The position numbers and the translations under genes were made by a program. From contig NZ_CP047202.1 of the NCBI RefSeq assembly GCF_030408715.1, forward strand, positions 1,576,294 to 1,640,293: DNA of 64,000 nucleotides. Reading direction: 5' to 3'. Within the stretch, counting starts at the first letter, position 1, and each line of letters starts with the position of its first letter. Below are positions 17,681 through 26,968 of this stretch, piece by piece. This DNA comes from Corynebacterium confusum (GTDB lineage Bacteria > Actinomycetota > Actinomycetes > Mycobacteriales > Mycobacteriaceae). The notes beneath the pieces are model-generated. The model was not told the origin of the DNA. It made no database searches and worked only from the letters and a program-made list of their open reading frames with translations.

Positions 17681-18361
17681 GTGGAACAGCGATCGAAGCC
17701 TTACCATCACGGTGACCTGTACAACGAACTGTTGCGGATAGCAACCAGGTACGGCCAGCGCGGAGGCCCCAACGCCGTCACCATCCGGGCGGTCACCCGC
17801 GAGGCCGACGTCTCCCCGACCTCTGCCTATCGCCACTTCAAAAACCAGGGCGAGCTCCAGCACGCCGTCGCCAAGGCCGCCATCAGCGAGCTAGTCGCGC
17901 GCGTCCATGGCGCGCTCGATGGCTTCAACTCCGGCGCCACCACCGCCAGCCAAGCGCTTCACGATGCCGCCTGGGCCTACTTCAATTTCTCCCGCGAGGA
18001 GCCGAACTTCTTCCGCTGCATGCTCAACATCGGGGACACCACCTTCCCGACCGCCTTCAGCTCCACGCTCACCAGCAATCAGGAGCTTAGCCCCGCCGAA
18101 CTCGCGGCCACGTTCGATCTCCCACCCTCGCACGTCGAGGCGATCCTCTCCTACCGCGCAGCCATGACCGCGTACGCCGCCGAGTCCGGCACCACGCTGA
18201 CCCAGGAGCAGCTGCTCTTCAACACCATCAGCGGGTGGTCGACCCTGCACGGCTTCACCCACCTGTGCTTGGACAGCCACCTGTCGACCCTGGACGAGTC
18301 CACACAACTTCGTCTGGCCGAGCACGTCTTCGCGACGGTGCACAAAGCTTTGTTGGACTAG
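17681..18361 (+). CDS. TetR/AcrR family transcriptional regulator
   Basis: The 226-aa protein has an N-terminal TetR DNA-binding domain: YNELLRIATRYGQRGGPNAV, then TREADVSPTSAYRHFKNQGEL as the helix-turn-helix (about residues 36-60). The C-terminal half resembles the WHG-type ligand domain (DAAWAYFNFSREEPNFFRCM). It likely represses itself and perhaps the neighbouring cupin gene, but I found no clear operator palindrome. The GTG start is leaderless by position. The target and inducer are unknown. Confidence 0.88.
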   Translation: MEQRSKPYHHGDLYNELLRIATRYGQRGGPNAVTIRAVTREADVSPTSAYRHFKNQGELQHAVAKAAISELVARVHGALDGFNSGATTASQALHDAAWAYFNFSREEPNFFRCMLNIGDTTFPTAFSSTLTSNQELSPAELAATFDLPPSHVEAILSYRAAMTAYAAESGTTLTQEQLLFNTISGWSTLHGFTHLCLDSHLSTLDESTQLRLAEHVFATVHKALLD

Positions 18362-18569
18362 TAGACACTACTCACGGCTTCCTCCTGTTCGCACCTCGGC
18401 GCCTCCGCGCCTCGGCGGGAATTGTCCACAGCCGCGCCGCGTGTTGAGACCAGCTTTGCGCCTACTTGGGCACATTGCTCCATTTTTCGCCCTTTGGGCA
18501 GGTGGTGACGCAAAAACGGGCGTTTTCTTCTCTTCCGGTGCTCGCGCAGGATGGTTACTTTGCCCCGAG

Positions 18570-18578
18570 TTATCCACA
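18570..18578 (+). promoter_or_regulatory. Consensus DnaA-box sequence TTATCCACA
   Basis: A perfect DnaA-box match sits in the 270-base gap between the TetR gene and the HNH gene, in the same CCGAGTTATCCACAG context as the box at 9709. Nothing coding is evident in this gap. Confidence 0.45.
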
Positions 18579-18618
18579 GATCGGGTTTCTGGGCCTTGTA
18601 GGGGTTGACGCGTGCTTC

Positions 18619-18624
18619 TAGCGT
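18619..18624 (+). promoter_or_regulatory. -10 element of leaderless HNH-gene promoter
   Basis: TAGCGT lies seven bases (GTGTGGGTC minus the overlap, i.e. 18625-18631) before ATG 18632. The TTG at 18605 upstream is open in frame but is more likely part of the promoter region than a start codon. Confidence 0.45.
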
Positions 18625-18631
18625 GTGGGTC

Positions 18632-19636
18632 ATGACAGCAACGACAGCCATGGACACATTGAAAGCAGCACACTCCATCTTCGCGGACGGGATCCAGTAT
18701 TTGGACCTGTGCCGCCAGCTGAACCTGCCCGCCCTGAAGGCTGTCATGTCGGACATGGCCGCGGCCGCGCACTACCGTGCCTGCCAAACCTTCTTCGGGC
18801 ACACCACGTATACGCGCAAGCAAGCCGCCGCGAGGAAAGCGGCCGCCGCCCAGGGACACCACCTCGATACGCTCATTGCGCTGGACAACGCTTTCCGCCG
18901 GGTGCGCCACAAAGGCCACGCGTGGGCCATGCTCATCGAACTATGCAACACCCCCGGCACCACCGAACAGCTAAGACGCCTAGCCAACCAGAAAGTCCTG
19001 GAACTTAACCGCCCGGCACCACCAGCCGAAGGCGTGCGCGTGACCCGCCGCAAGGATGGACCGAGTACTTTTTCTGTCACCGGGGATCCGGAACTGGTGG
19101 AACACCTCTGGGCCTCAATTAAAACCATCCCGGATGTCGAGGCCTTGTTCAGTGGAGGCCTGGAGAAGCAGCCGAAGGCCACCCACGTGGTCATCCCACT
19201 TCCTGACTGGGTGAGAATCCTTGCCGGTGATGGGGATGAGATCACCCTGCAGCTGACCAACGGAACAACCATGACCGGGGCCGACTACGTCCGCCAATGT
19301 TTGTTGGACGCGGGCCTGGCCACGCTGGTGGACCCTAGGCGCGGCCCGGTCAACCAGTACCGCTACCAGCGCCACGCCTCACCGAAGCAGAAGGACATGG
19401 CCAAGGCGGAGACCACCACCTGTGCCTGGCCGAACTGTAGGAAACCAGCCGACGAGTGCCAAGTCCACCACATCCACCCCTGGGCCGACGGTGGTGAAAC
19501 CAACCAAGAGAACCTGACCTTGTTGTGCGAGTTCCACAATTCATGGAACGACGACGACCCCGCCTACCCCAGGCACGGCAGGATAAACCGCCGCGATGGC
19601 AGGGTGACGTGGGACCCGCCCTGGAGCAGCGGCTGA
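18632..19636 (+). CDS. DUF222/13E12-type protein with C-terminal HNH nuclease domain
   Basis: The 334-aa product has an N-terminal DUF222-like helical region and a C-terminal HNH domain: CAWPNCRKPADECQVHHIHP, WADGG, then NLTLLCEFHNSWND. The CxxxxC and CxxH zinc ligands and the HH catalytic pair are intact, so nuclease activity is plausible. Members of this family are scattered in multiple copies in actinobacterial genomes (13E12 repeat proteins of mycobacteria) and behave like selfish or mobile genes, although no mobility has been shown. No inverted repeats flank it. A short tandem repeat lies just downstream. Confidence 0.85.
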   Translation: MTATTAMDTLKAAHSIFADGIQYLDLCRQLNLPALKAVMSDMAAAAHYRACQTFFGHTTYTRKQAAARKAAAAQGHHLDTLIALDNAFRRVRHKGHAWAMLIELCNTPGTTEQLRRLANQKVLELNRPAPPAEGVRVTRRKDGPSTFSVTGDPELVEHLWASIKTIPDVEALFSGGLEKQPKATHVVIPLPDWVRILAGDGDEITLQLTNGTTMTGADYVRQCLLDAGLATLVDPRRGPVNQYRYQRHASPKQKDMAKAETTTCAWPNCRKPADECQVHHIHPWADGGETNQENLTLLCEFHNSWNDDDPAYPRHGRINRRDGRVTWDPPWSSG

Positions 19637-19645
19637 CACGGGGGT

Positions 19646-19760
19646 CAGCCGCAAACCCCAAGGAATAGGGTCAGCCGAGCTGGAAGGAAAGCCAGCCGAG
19701 GGACAAGGATAGACCAGCCAAGCCCTACGACTGCCGGGCCACAAGGAACACGCCCAGCTG
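19646..19760 (+). repeat. Degenerate CAGCCG...AAGGA repeat downstream of the HNH gene
   Basis: CAGCC recurs at 19646, 19672, 19693 and 19715, each of the first three followed 12-14 bases later by AAGGA (19660, 19684, 19705). A longer fourth spacing has AAGGA at 19743 and CAGCT at about 19755. The unit is 21-26 bases. It starts ten bases after the HNH stop codon. Confidence 0.45.
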
Positions 19761-19824
19761 AAAGACGCGAAAAGGCGCCACGGACCACGTCCGTAGCGCC
19801 TACTCGGCGTGCCGCAAAGAAAAA

Positions 19825-19852
19825 TCCCGCCGACCCTCACGGGGTGGCGGGA
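19825..19852 (-). terminator. Terminator downstream of rpsP
   Basis: A perfect 7-bp TCCCGCC/GGCGGGA stem extends inward through a partial ACCC/GGGT stem. On the minus strand it is followed by TTTTTCTTT, a classical intrinsic terminator. Confidence 0.9.
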
Positions 19853-19868
19853 TGAAAGCTACTGAGGA

Positions 19869-20381
19869 TTACTCAGCGGACTCCTCGCCCTCAGCCTCGG
19901 ACTCGGAGGCAGCCTCGGCGGCTTCGGCAGCCTCAGCGGCGGCCTTCTCTTCTGCTTCCTTCTCGGCAGCAGCCTTAGCCTCGGCCTCTTCCTTGGCCTT
20001 CTTCTTCTTTTCGGTGATGGCCTCGATGGTCGGGCCGTTGTTGGCCTCAGACAGAGCAGCGTTGAACAGGTCCAGCTTGGACGGCTTCTCCTCGGCGACC
20101 TTCAGGGTGCCCTCGGCGCCCGGCAGGCCCTTGTGCTTCTGCCAGTCACCGGTGACCTTCAGCAGAGCCAGAACCGGCTCGGTCGGCTGAGCGCCGACGG
20201 ACAGCCAGTACTGAACGCGCTCGGAGTCGATGTCGATCAGAGACGGCTCCTGCTTCGGCTCGTAGATACCGATGTTCTCGATAACCTTGCCGTTACGACG
20301 GGTACGGGAATCCGCGATGACAACGCGGTAGTGAGCGGTGCGGATCTTGCCCAACCGCTGCAGCTTAATCTTGACAGCCAT
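19869..20381 (-). CDS. rpsP: 30S ribosomal protein S16
   Basis: S16 is needed for small-subunit assembly. The 170-aa product begins [19 protein letters not shown] and contains the conserved [22 protein letters not shown] segment. From about residue 110 it carries a long alanine/glutamate/lysine tail ending in [11 protein letters not shown], as in other corynebacterial S16 proteins and longer than the enterobacterial one (about 82 aa). AAGGAGCC precedes the ATG, and a strong terminator follows. It is separated from the usual trmD-rimM partners by the cupin/TetR/HNH insert. Confidence 0.97.
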   Translation of the reverse strand: MAVKIKLQRLGKIRTAHYRVVIADSRTRRNGKVIENIGIYEPKQEPSLIDIDSERVQYWLSVGAQPTEPVLALLKVTGDWQKHKGLPGAEGTLKVAEEKPSKLDLFNAALSEANNGPTIEAITEKKKKAKEEAEAKAAAEKEAEEKAAAEAAEAAEAASESEAEGEESAE

Positions 20382-20420
20382 GTGTGGCTCCTTTACTTAA
20401 GTCACTGGGCAGTTCAGACA

Positions 20421-20439
20421 CCCGCCGCTTGCCGGCGGG
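20421..20439 (-). promoter_or_regulatory. Hairpin in the rpsP mRNA leader
   Basis: A perfect 7-bp CCCGCCG/CGGCGGG stem with a 5-base loop lies about 40 bases upstream of the rpsP ATG on the minus strand. No U-run follows, so it is a leader structure rather than a terminator. Confidence 0.35.
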
Positions 20440-20675
20440 CCGGTTCAACCCTTGGGTTTTTAGCTGCGCGTGACTACCGGCCGACCGTAGACGGGAACGG
20501 GTTTACGCAGCAACCCCAGACACGTTACTGGATAACCCCCGAAAAACGAAATCCCAACGCGCCGTTGGGCAGGTCGTTGTGGACTCTAGGGTGGGACAGA
20601 GTAATCTACTAAGCGGCCATGTCCGCAGACTCGGGCCGAAGTCGCACGTCAAAGAATGAAACGCGAATAGAGTTT

Positions 20676-22847
20676 ATGTCACAAGATTCCCCACGCAGTT
20701 TTCAGTACCGGTATGACCTCGACGGTCTCCGCGGTATTGCCATCGGTTTGGTGGTTATCTACCACGTATTCGTCGGCCGTGTCTCCGGCGGCGTGGACGT
20801 CTTCTTGCTGCTCTCCGGCTACTTCTTCCTCGGCTCCCAGCTTCGCTACGTGACGAAGCCGAACGCCACCTTCAACCCCTGGTGGCCCATCTGGCGCACC
20901 CTGCGGCGCCTGGTGCCGGCCCTGGCTCTGGTCATCGCGGTGACCTACCTGCTGGTGTATTTCTGGACGCCGCAGCTGATGCGCATCGAGCTGACCCAGC
21001 AGATCACCGCCACGATGCTCTACTACCAAAACTGGGAGCTAGCCTCCCAGAACGCTGACTACGCGGCGGCCGCGGCGGACACCTCTCCCCTGCAGCACAT
21101 GTGGTCGATGTCGGTGCAGGGCCAGTTTTACCTGCTGGGCATCGCCTTCGCGCTGATCCTCGGCGCCGTGATGCGCTGGCGCGGCCAGTCCAGCAAGGTC
21201 AACGCCGTGGCGGGCCCGATCCTCATCGTGGTCACCATCGCTTCCTTCGCCTACGCCAGCCGCTTCGGCTTCTTCGGCACCCCGGAAAACTACTACTCCA
21301 CCTTCTCCCGCGCCTGGGAGCTGACCCTGGGTGCGGTGCTGGCCATCTACGGCCACCGCATCCGCATCCCGCAGCGCCTGTCCGACGTCGTCACCGGCCT
21401 GGGTCTGCTACTGCTCATGTTCACTGGCGCGGCCATCGCGGATTCCACCGCCTACCCGGGCCCGCTGTCCCTGATTCCGCTGGGCGGTGCGGTGCTCATC
21501 ATCATCGGTGGCGGCGGCCGCATCTCCCGCGCGATGGCGTCCAAGCCGGCCCGCTGGCTTGGCGATGTCGCCTATTGCCTCTACCTGTGGCATTGGCCGC
21601 TGCTCATCCTGTCCACCTCGGCGCTCGATATGGAGCGCCCGGCCTGGTGGTTGGGCGTCATCATCATCGCTCTGTCCCTCGTGCTTGCCGATGCCACCCA
21701 CCGCTTCATCGAGGCCCCCTTGCGGCAGCATCGCAAGCGCCCCCTAGCCGACGACATGCCCGTCCACAAGGCCATGGCCACCATGCGGGAGAAGGTCGGC
21801 GCGCTGCGCGCCGCCGGCGGCGTGGCGGCGACCGCCTTGGTCGTCGCCCTGCTGTCCGTGCACCCGTGGTTCAAGTCGACCCTCGACAGCGAGGAAGCCG
21901 AATACTTGGACCCGGCCCTCTACCCCGGAGTAATGGCGCTGATGGGCCAGGACGTACCGGCCAACCAGCCGGTCAAGCCCGACCCAGTGCGCGTGGGCAG
22001 CATGGTCCCGCCGGTGGCCTACCAGCACTGCTTCATCCCGGACACCGCGCCCGGGGATTCCTTCTTCGAGATCGACAAGGACGGCAACCCGTGCATCTTC
22101 GGCGATCCGGATTCCGACGTCGAGGTCTACCTGGTGGGCGGCTCCCACGCGGAGCAATACGCCTCCGCCATCGACTCGCTGGGCAAGGAAATGAGCTTCA
22201 AGGTCGTGCCGCTGTTACGCCAGGACTGCCCCGTCGAGCTGGGGGACGAGCTCACCGTCACCCCGGAGTGCGCCCAGTGGTCCGAGCTGGCCACCGAGCG
22301 CATCCTCGATGCCGACCCCGACCTGGTCATCTCGAATACCACCCGCCCTATGGGCGAACACGGCACCGGCCCCGACGTCGTGCCGGCCGGCTACGAGCGC
22401 TTCTGGGAGGTCCTGGCCGACAACGAGATCCCTTTCCTAGGCCTACGCGAGAACCCCTGGGGCTTCGATAAAAACTTCAACCCCATCGAGTTCGATGAAT
22501 GCTATGTGGCCAATGAGGACGCCATCGGCTGCGGCACGACCCGTGAACAGAACTACCAGCCGGTCGACCCGTCGGCGGCCATCCTGGCCCAGTGGCCGAA
22601 CATGATCGCCGTGGATACCTCCGACTGGTACTGCGACGCGGACAAGTGCCCGGTCGTCATCGGCAACGTCATGGTCTACCGCGACATGCACCACATCTCG
22701 AATGCCTACGCGATGTCCATGAAGCCGCTGCTGGAAGACCTCATCGCGCCCTTCCTGGCCGGCCAGCCCCAGCAGCAAGAAGTTCCGGCCCCGCCCGTCC
22801 CGGAGGACGAGGCAGAGCCGGAGCCTGCGGAGGAACTCTACTACTAG
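20676..22847 (+). CDS. Acyltransferase-3 / SGNH membrane protein (OafA/OatA type)
   Basis: The product is 723 aa from ATG 20676 (742 aa from ATG 20619). Residues 1-370 form an acyltransferase-3 domain with about ten membrane segments, starting RYDLDGLRGIAIGLVVIYHVF with the conserved histidine and including the YLWHWPLL motif. A periplasmic C-terminal SGNH hydrolase-like domain has the GGSHAEQY nucleophile block and the DMHHIS Asp/His block. Such fusions O-acetylate or O-acylate cell-wall polymers or mycolyl glycolipids. I cannot tell which substrate. The protein ends in a proline/glutamate tail, and its stop codon directly abuts the ffh stop codon. Confidence 0.85.
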   Translation: MSQDSPRSFQYRYDLDGLRGIAIGLVVIYHVFVGRVSGGVDVFLLLSGYFFLGSQLRYVTKPNATFNPWWPIWRTLRRLVPALALVIAVTYLLVYFWTPQLMRIELTQQITATMLYYQNWELASQNADYAAAAADTSPLQHMWSMSVQGQFYLLGIAFALILGAVMRWRGQSSKVNAVAGPILIVVTIASFAYASRFGFFGTPENYYSTFSRAWELTLGAVLAIYGHRIRIPQRLSDVVTGLGLLLLMFTGAAIADSTAYPGPLSLIPLGGAVLIIIGGGGRISRAMASKPARWLGDVAYCLYLWHWPLLILSTSALDMERPAWWLGVIIIALSLVLADATHRFIEAPLRQHRKRPLADDMPVHKAMATMREKVGALRAAGGVAATALVVALLSVHPWFKSTLDSEEAEYLDPALYPGVMALMGQDVPANQPVKPDPVRVGSMVPPVAYQHCFIPDTAPGDSFFEIDKDGNPCIFGDPDSDVEVYLVGGSHAEQYASAIDSLGKEMSFKVVPLLRQDCPVELGDELTVTPECAQWSELATERILDADPDLVISNTTRPMGEHGTGPDVVPAGYERFWEVLADNEIPFLGLRENPWGFDKNFNPIEFDECYVANEDAIGCGTTREQNYQPVDPSAAILAQWPNMIAVDTSDWYCDADKCPVVIGNVMVYRDMHHISNAYAMSMKPLLEDLIAPFLAGQPQQQEVPAPPVPEDEAEPEPAEELYY

Positions 22848-24470
22848 TTACTTCTTCTTGCCTTGGCCGAAGTCAAGGTTGTTGAGGTCGATGTTTTCCA
22901 TGCCCTTGGGCATGCCCGGCATCCCACCCGGCATTCCTGGCATGCCGCCGCCCATCTGGTTCTGCATCTTCTGCAGCTCCTCCATGGAGGGCATACCGCC
23001 CGGCATTCCCGGCATCCGACCGGGCGCCCCGGAGCGCTGGCGGCCGCCGCCCTTGCCCTTCTTGCGCTTGCCGTTTTTGCCCTTGCGGCCCTTGGGCTTT
23101 TTCTTCGTCGCCGAGCGGGAGCCGCCGCCCATGCCGAACTGGCCGGCCATCTTGGTCATCATCTTCTTTGCCTGCTCGAAGCGTTCAATGAGCTGGTTGA
23201 TGTCAGAGACCTTCACGCCGGAGCCGTTGGCAATGCGCTTGCGGCGCGAGGCGTTCAAAATCTTCGGGTTTTCGCGCTCAGCCGGGGTCATGCCGCGGAT
23301 GATGGCCTGGATGCGGTCGAGCTGCTTCTCGTCGACCATATCGGCCATCTCGTTCATCTGCTTGCCGCCCGGCATCATCTTCAACAGGTTGCCGATGGGG
23401 CCCATCTTGCGGATCATCAGCAGCTGATCCAGGAAGTCGTTCAGGGTCAGCTCGCCGCTGCCCATCTTGGCCGCGGCCTCCTCGGCCTTCTGCTGGTCGA
23501 GGGTGGACTCGGCCTGCTCGATGAGCGAGAGCATATCGCCCATGCCCAGGATGCGGCTGGCCATGCGCTCCGGGTGGAAGACGTCGAAGTCGGCGAGCTT
23601 CTCGCCCGTGGAGGCGTACAGGATGGGCTTGCCGGTGACCTCGCGGATGGACAGGGCGGCACCACCGCGGGCGTCGCCGTCCAGCTTGGTCAGCACGACG
23701 CCGGTGAAGTCGACGCCGTCGCGGAAGGCCTCGGCGGTCTGGACGGCATCCTGGCCGATCATCGAGTCGATGACGAAGAGGACCTCGTCCGGGTTGACGG
23801 CATCGCGGATGTTGCGCGCCTGGGTCATCAGGGTCTCGTCGATGCCCAGTCGGCCGGCGGTATCGATAATCACCACGTCGTGCTGCGCGCGCTGCGCCTC
23901 AGCGATGCCGTCGCGCGCCACCTGCACCGGGTCCCCGTGGGAGGTGCCCATCTCGTGGTCGTGGGAGTCCAGGGATGTGCCCGGATCCGGGGCGAAGGTC
24001 TTCACGCCGGCGCGCTCGCCGACGATCTGCAGCTGCTGGACCGCGCCCGGGCGCTGGAGGTCGCAGGCCACCAGCATGGGAGTGTGACCGTCCTTTTCCA
24101 GGTGCTTGGCCAGCTTGCCGGCCAGGGTGGTCTTACCGGCACCCTGCAGACCGGCGAGCATGATGACCGTCGGCGGGTTCTTCGCCAGGTTCAACCGGCG
24201 AGTCTCGCCGCCCAGGATCTCAACCAGCTCTTCGTTGACGATCTTGATGACCTGCTGGGCCGGGTTGAGTGCCTCGGAGACTTCCGCTCCGGCCGCGCGC
24301 GCCTTGATTCGCTTGATGAACCCGCGGACTACTGTCAGGGAGACGTCCGCCTCCAGCAGCGCGAGGCGAATTTCGCGCGCGGTGGCGTTGATGTCTGCCT
24401 CGGTCAGCTTGCCTTTGCCACGCAGCCCTTTAAGGGCTGATTGCAAGCGATCGGACAATGACTCAAACAC
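22848..24470 (-). CDS. ffh: Signal recognition particle protein Ffh
   Basis: Ffh binds 4.5S/SRP RNA and signal sequences and delivers ribosomes to FtsY. The 540-aa product has the N domain, a G domain with Walker A GLQGAGKT (107-114), DTAGRLGIDE and TKLDGDARGG, and a methionine-rich M domain. The C-terminal tail has a lysine-rich block followed by repeated GMPGMPGG-type units, common in actinobacteria. GGAGAG precedes the GTG start. It lies downstream of glnD, as in C. glutamicum. FtsY, its receptor, is encoded at 33314. Confidence 0.97.
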   Translation of the reverse strand: MFESLSDRLQSALKGLRGKGKLTEADINATAREIRLALLEADVSLTVVRGFIKRIKARAAGAEVSEALNPAQQVIKIVNEELVEILGGETRRLNLAKNPPTVIMLAGLQGAGKTTLAGKLAKHLEKDGHTPMLVACDLQRPGAVQQLQIVGERAGVKTFAPDPGTSLDSHDHEMGTSHGDPVQVARDGIAEAQRAQHDVVIIDTAGRLGIDETLMTQARNIRDAVNPDEVLFVIDSMIGQDAVQTAEAFRDGVDFTGVVLTKLDGDARGGAALSIREVTGKPILYASTGEKLADFDVFHPERMASRILGMGDMLSLIEQAESTLDQQKAEEAAAKMGSGELTLNDFLDQLLMIRKMGPIGNLLKMMPGGKQMNEMADMVDEKQLDRIQAIIRGMTPAERENPKILNASRRKRIANGSGVKVSDINQLIERFEQAKKMMTKMAGQFGMGGGSRSATKKKPKGRKGKNGKRKKGKGGGRQRSGAPGRMPGMPGGMPSMEELQKMQNQMGGGMPGMPGGMPGMPKGMENIDLNNLDFGQGKKK

Positions 24471-24518
24471 GTTTCTTGGCTCTCCATTATCTAGGGGTTA
24501 TCTATTAACTCCCCCAGC

Positions 24519-26606
24519 TTAGTCGCTAGACAGGGCCGCGGTCACATTCGCAACCACCGCGGCGCGGCTCAGACCCGTAGAGGGGTTACCGCGCAGGCAG
24601 ATGGTCACGATCATCGTCGCGCCCAGCGCCGCGTGCTCCACCCACTCGATCTCCGGCAGCTGGGCGATCAGCGTGCCCAGCGCCGCCCGCCGCTCGACGG
24701 TGCGCACCTCCAGCAGCCCTTCGGCGTTGAACATCGCCGTCGTGTGCCCGCCGGCGACCTGGGGCAGGCGCGAGTGCACGCCCGACTTGTAGGCCTGCAG
24801 GAAGCGGTCGACATCGCTGGCGTCCTCCCAGGACTCCTGCACCGTGCGCGCGGAAAACTCCGCCGCCAACGCCCCGCCCGTGTACTCCATGCGCGAGCTC
24901 ACCACGGTCCAGCCGAGCGCCGCCAGCAGGGCCAGAACCTCGACTATGCTTGCCTGGTCCGCGTGCAACGAGACCGTCAGCAGCTGGTTGTCGCTATCGC
25001 GGGTCACCTTCAGCTCGCTGGGCGCCGGTACGCGCGGGCGCACGTGGGGCTGCGGCACCAGGGCCTGCAGAGCGCGGCGGCACAGCTGCCCCGCGGCGGC
25101 CTCCAACCGGTTATTCCAGACCCCGGGGCCGGTGGACTCGGCATCGGCGCGCGTGAGCACGGACAGCAGGGAGACGGTGAGCTGGTCGTAGTGGCAGGCG
25201 GTCAGGAGGCTATCGCGGGCCGCATCCGAAGCCGGGTCCATCGTGCGGGCCAGCCGCGACAAGGTGGTGTGCTCCGCGACCAGGGTCTGCGCCCGCGACC
25301 TATCGGCCAGGTTGAGCCGCAAGCGCGCGGCCATCCGCGTCACCATTTCCGCCCCGACCAGCGCGTGCGGGCGGTCGTAGCCCTTGCCGATGTCGTGGAA
25401 CAGCGCCGCGAGCAGCAGGATGTCCGGGCGGGCCACGCTGGTGCGTTGTTCGGCGCAGCGCGCCACCGTCGCCAGGCTGTGGTAGTCGATGCTGTGCGTG
25501 TGCACCCGCTCGCGCGGCATCAGCCCCCGGATATGCGCCCACTCGGGCACGATCTTCTCCCAGAGCCCGTGGGCATCCATCTCCCGGATGACCCGCGGAG
25601 TATTCGCCGGCGAGGACAGCAGGGCGAAAAAGTCGTCGGTGGTGGCGGCGGTGAAGCGCTCCGGCAGGGCAGGCAGCTCGCGCAGCGTGTGCCACACGCC
25701 GGCGGCGACCGGGCGCCCCGTGCGGGCCGCGGCCGCCCCGACGCGCAAAACTAGGGCGGGGTCCTCCAGGTTGGGGTGGCGCGGCAGCGTGATATAGCCG
25801 CCGTTGTCGATAACATCCAGGTCCAGCGGCCGCCGCGGCGAGAGCGCTCCCCGCTTGCCCACCAACCCCCGGGCCGTAGCGAGGCCGCGTTCCACCGCGC
25901 GGTCAACGCGCGTGGCGGTATCCACCAAGGCCGCGGACAGTTCGTAGCGGTCCGCATACCCCAGCTCCGCGGCTACCGATGCCGCGAACTCCGGATCCAG
26001 CACATCGCGGCGCCGGCGCGCGTGCTCGTGCAGCAGGGTGCGCACGTCGAGCAGCAGGCGGGTCTCGGCGCTAAGGTCGGGCGCGTCGCACAGGTTGCCC
26101 AGCGCGAGCGCGCGCAAGAGCTGGATATCGCGCAGGCCCCCGCGGCCGTTTTTCACGTCCGGCTTCGTCATCGTCGCCACGGAGCCGGAGCGGTGCCAGC
26201 GGCGGATGGCCAGATCCAAGAAGGCGTCGAAGTTGCGCTGGAGCTGGCGCCGCCAGGAGGAATAGAGGCGGGCGCGGGCGGCATCGACAAGCATTTTGGG
26301 GCCGGAAACATGGGTAAGTTCCAGCTGGGACAGGCCGGCGGCGGTATCCCGGGCGGCGATTTCGCCGCACTCGCGCGGGGTGCGCACCGCGAAATCCAGG
26401 TGGTAGCCGGCGTCCCAGACAGGGTTCCAGAGGTCGGTGGTATACGGGATGGGGGCATCGTCCGGGCACAGCAGCATCAGGTCCAGGTCCGAGCGCCGGG
26501 TCATCTCCCGGCGGGCGAAAGAGCCCGTGGCCGCCAGCGCGCAGCCCGGCGGGACGGGCAGGCTGCGCAGGAGCTCGACCGCGCGCTGATAGGCGTTGTC
26601 CCGCAG
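24519..26606 (-). CDS. glnD: PII-modifying nucleotidyltransferase GlnD with apparent CTG start
   Basis: In corynebacteria GlnD adenylylates and deadenylylates GlnK in response to nitrogen. Homology extends upstream of the first ATG (26504) through ALAATGSFARREMTRRSDLDL, which carries the catalytic GS...DxD motif (G28, S29, D40, D42 from the CTG). Back to an in-frame stop near 26750 there is no ATG, GTG or TTG. CTG 26606 lies two bases after the glnK stop and gives 695 aa, close to the roughly 692 aa I recall for C. glutamicum. An HD motif (FHDIGKGYDRPH) and C-terminal ACT-like regions follow. A start at 26504 would remove the GS motif. Confidence 0.85.
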   Translation of the reverse strand: MRDNAYQRAVELLRSLPVPPGCALAATGSFARREMTRRSDLDLMLLCPDDAPIPYTTDLWNPVWDAGYHLDFAVRTPRECGEIAARDTAAGLSQLELTHVSGPKMLVDAARARLYSSWRRQLQRNFDAFLDLAIRRWHRSGSVATMTKPDVKNGRGGLRDIQLLRALALGNLCDAPDLSAETRLLLDVRTLLHEHARRRRDVLDPEFAASVAAELGYADRYELSAALVDTATRVDRAVERGLATARGLVGKRGALSPRRPLDLDVIDNGGYITLPRHPNLEDPALVLRVGAAAARTGRPVAAGVWHTLRELPALPERFTAATTDDFFALLSSPANTPRVIREMDAHGLWEKIVPEWAHIRGLMPRERVHTHSIDYHSLATVARCAEQRTSVARPDILLLAALFHDIGKGYDRPHALVGAEMVTRMAARLRLNLADRSRAQTLVAEHTTLSRLARTMDPASDAARDSLLTACHYDQLTVSLLSVLTRADAESTGPGVWNNRLEAAAGQLCRRALQALVPQPHVRPRVPAPSELKVTRDSDNQLLTVSLHADQASIVEVLALLAALGWTVVSSRMEYTGGALAAEFSARTVQESWEDASDVDRFLQAYKSGVHSRLPQVAGGHTTAMFNAEGLLEVRTVERRAALGTLIAQLPEIEWVEHAALGATMIVTICLRGNPSTGLSRAAVVANVTAALSSD

Positions 26607-26608
26607 TT

Positions 26609-26968
<360 letters not shown>

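Noticed and set aside
17195..17863. Minus-strand 222-codon frame across the cupin gene
   Set aside because: Antisense shadow of the cupin and TetR genes; no start context or motif.
18605..18631. TTG at 18605 as the HNH-gene start
   Set aside because: TTGACG here reads better as promoter-region sequence, and ATG 18632 has a -10 (TAGCGT) at leaderless distance.
22863..24440. 525-codon plus-strand frame opposite ffh
   Set aside because: Shadow frame; its His/Leu-rich composition is the reverse reading of Ffh's Met/Gly tail and GTPase codons.
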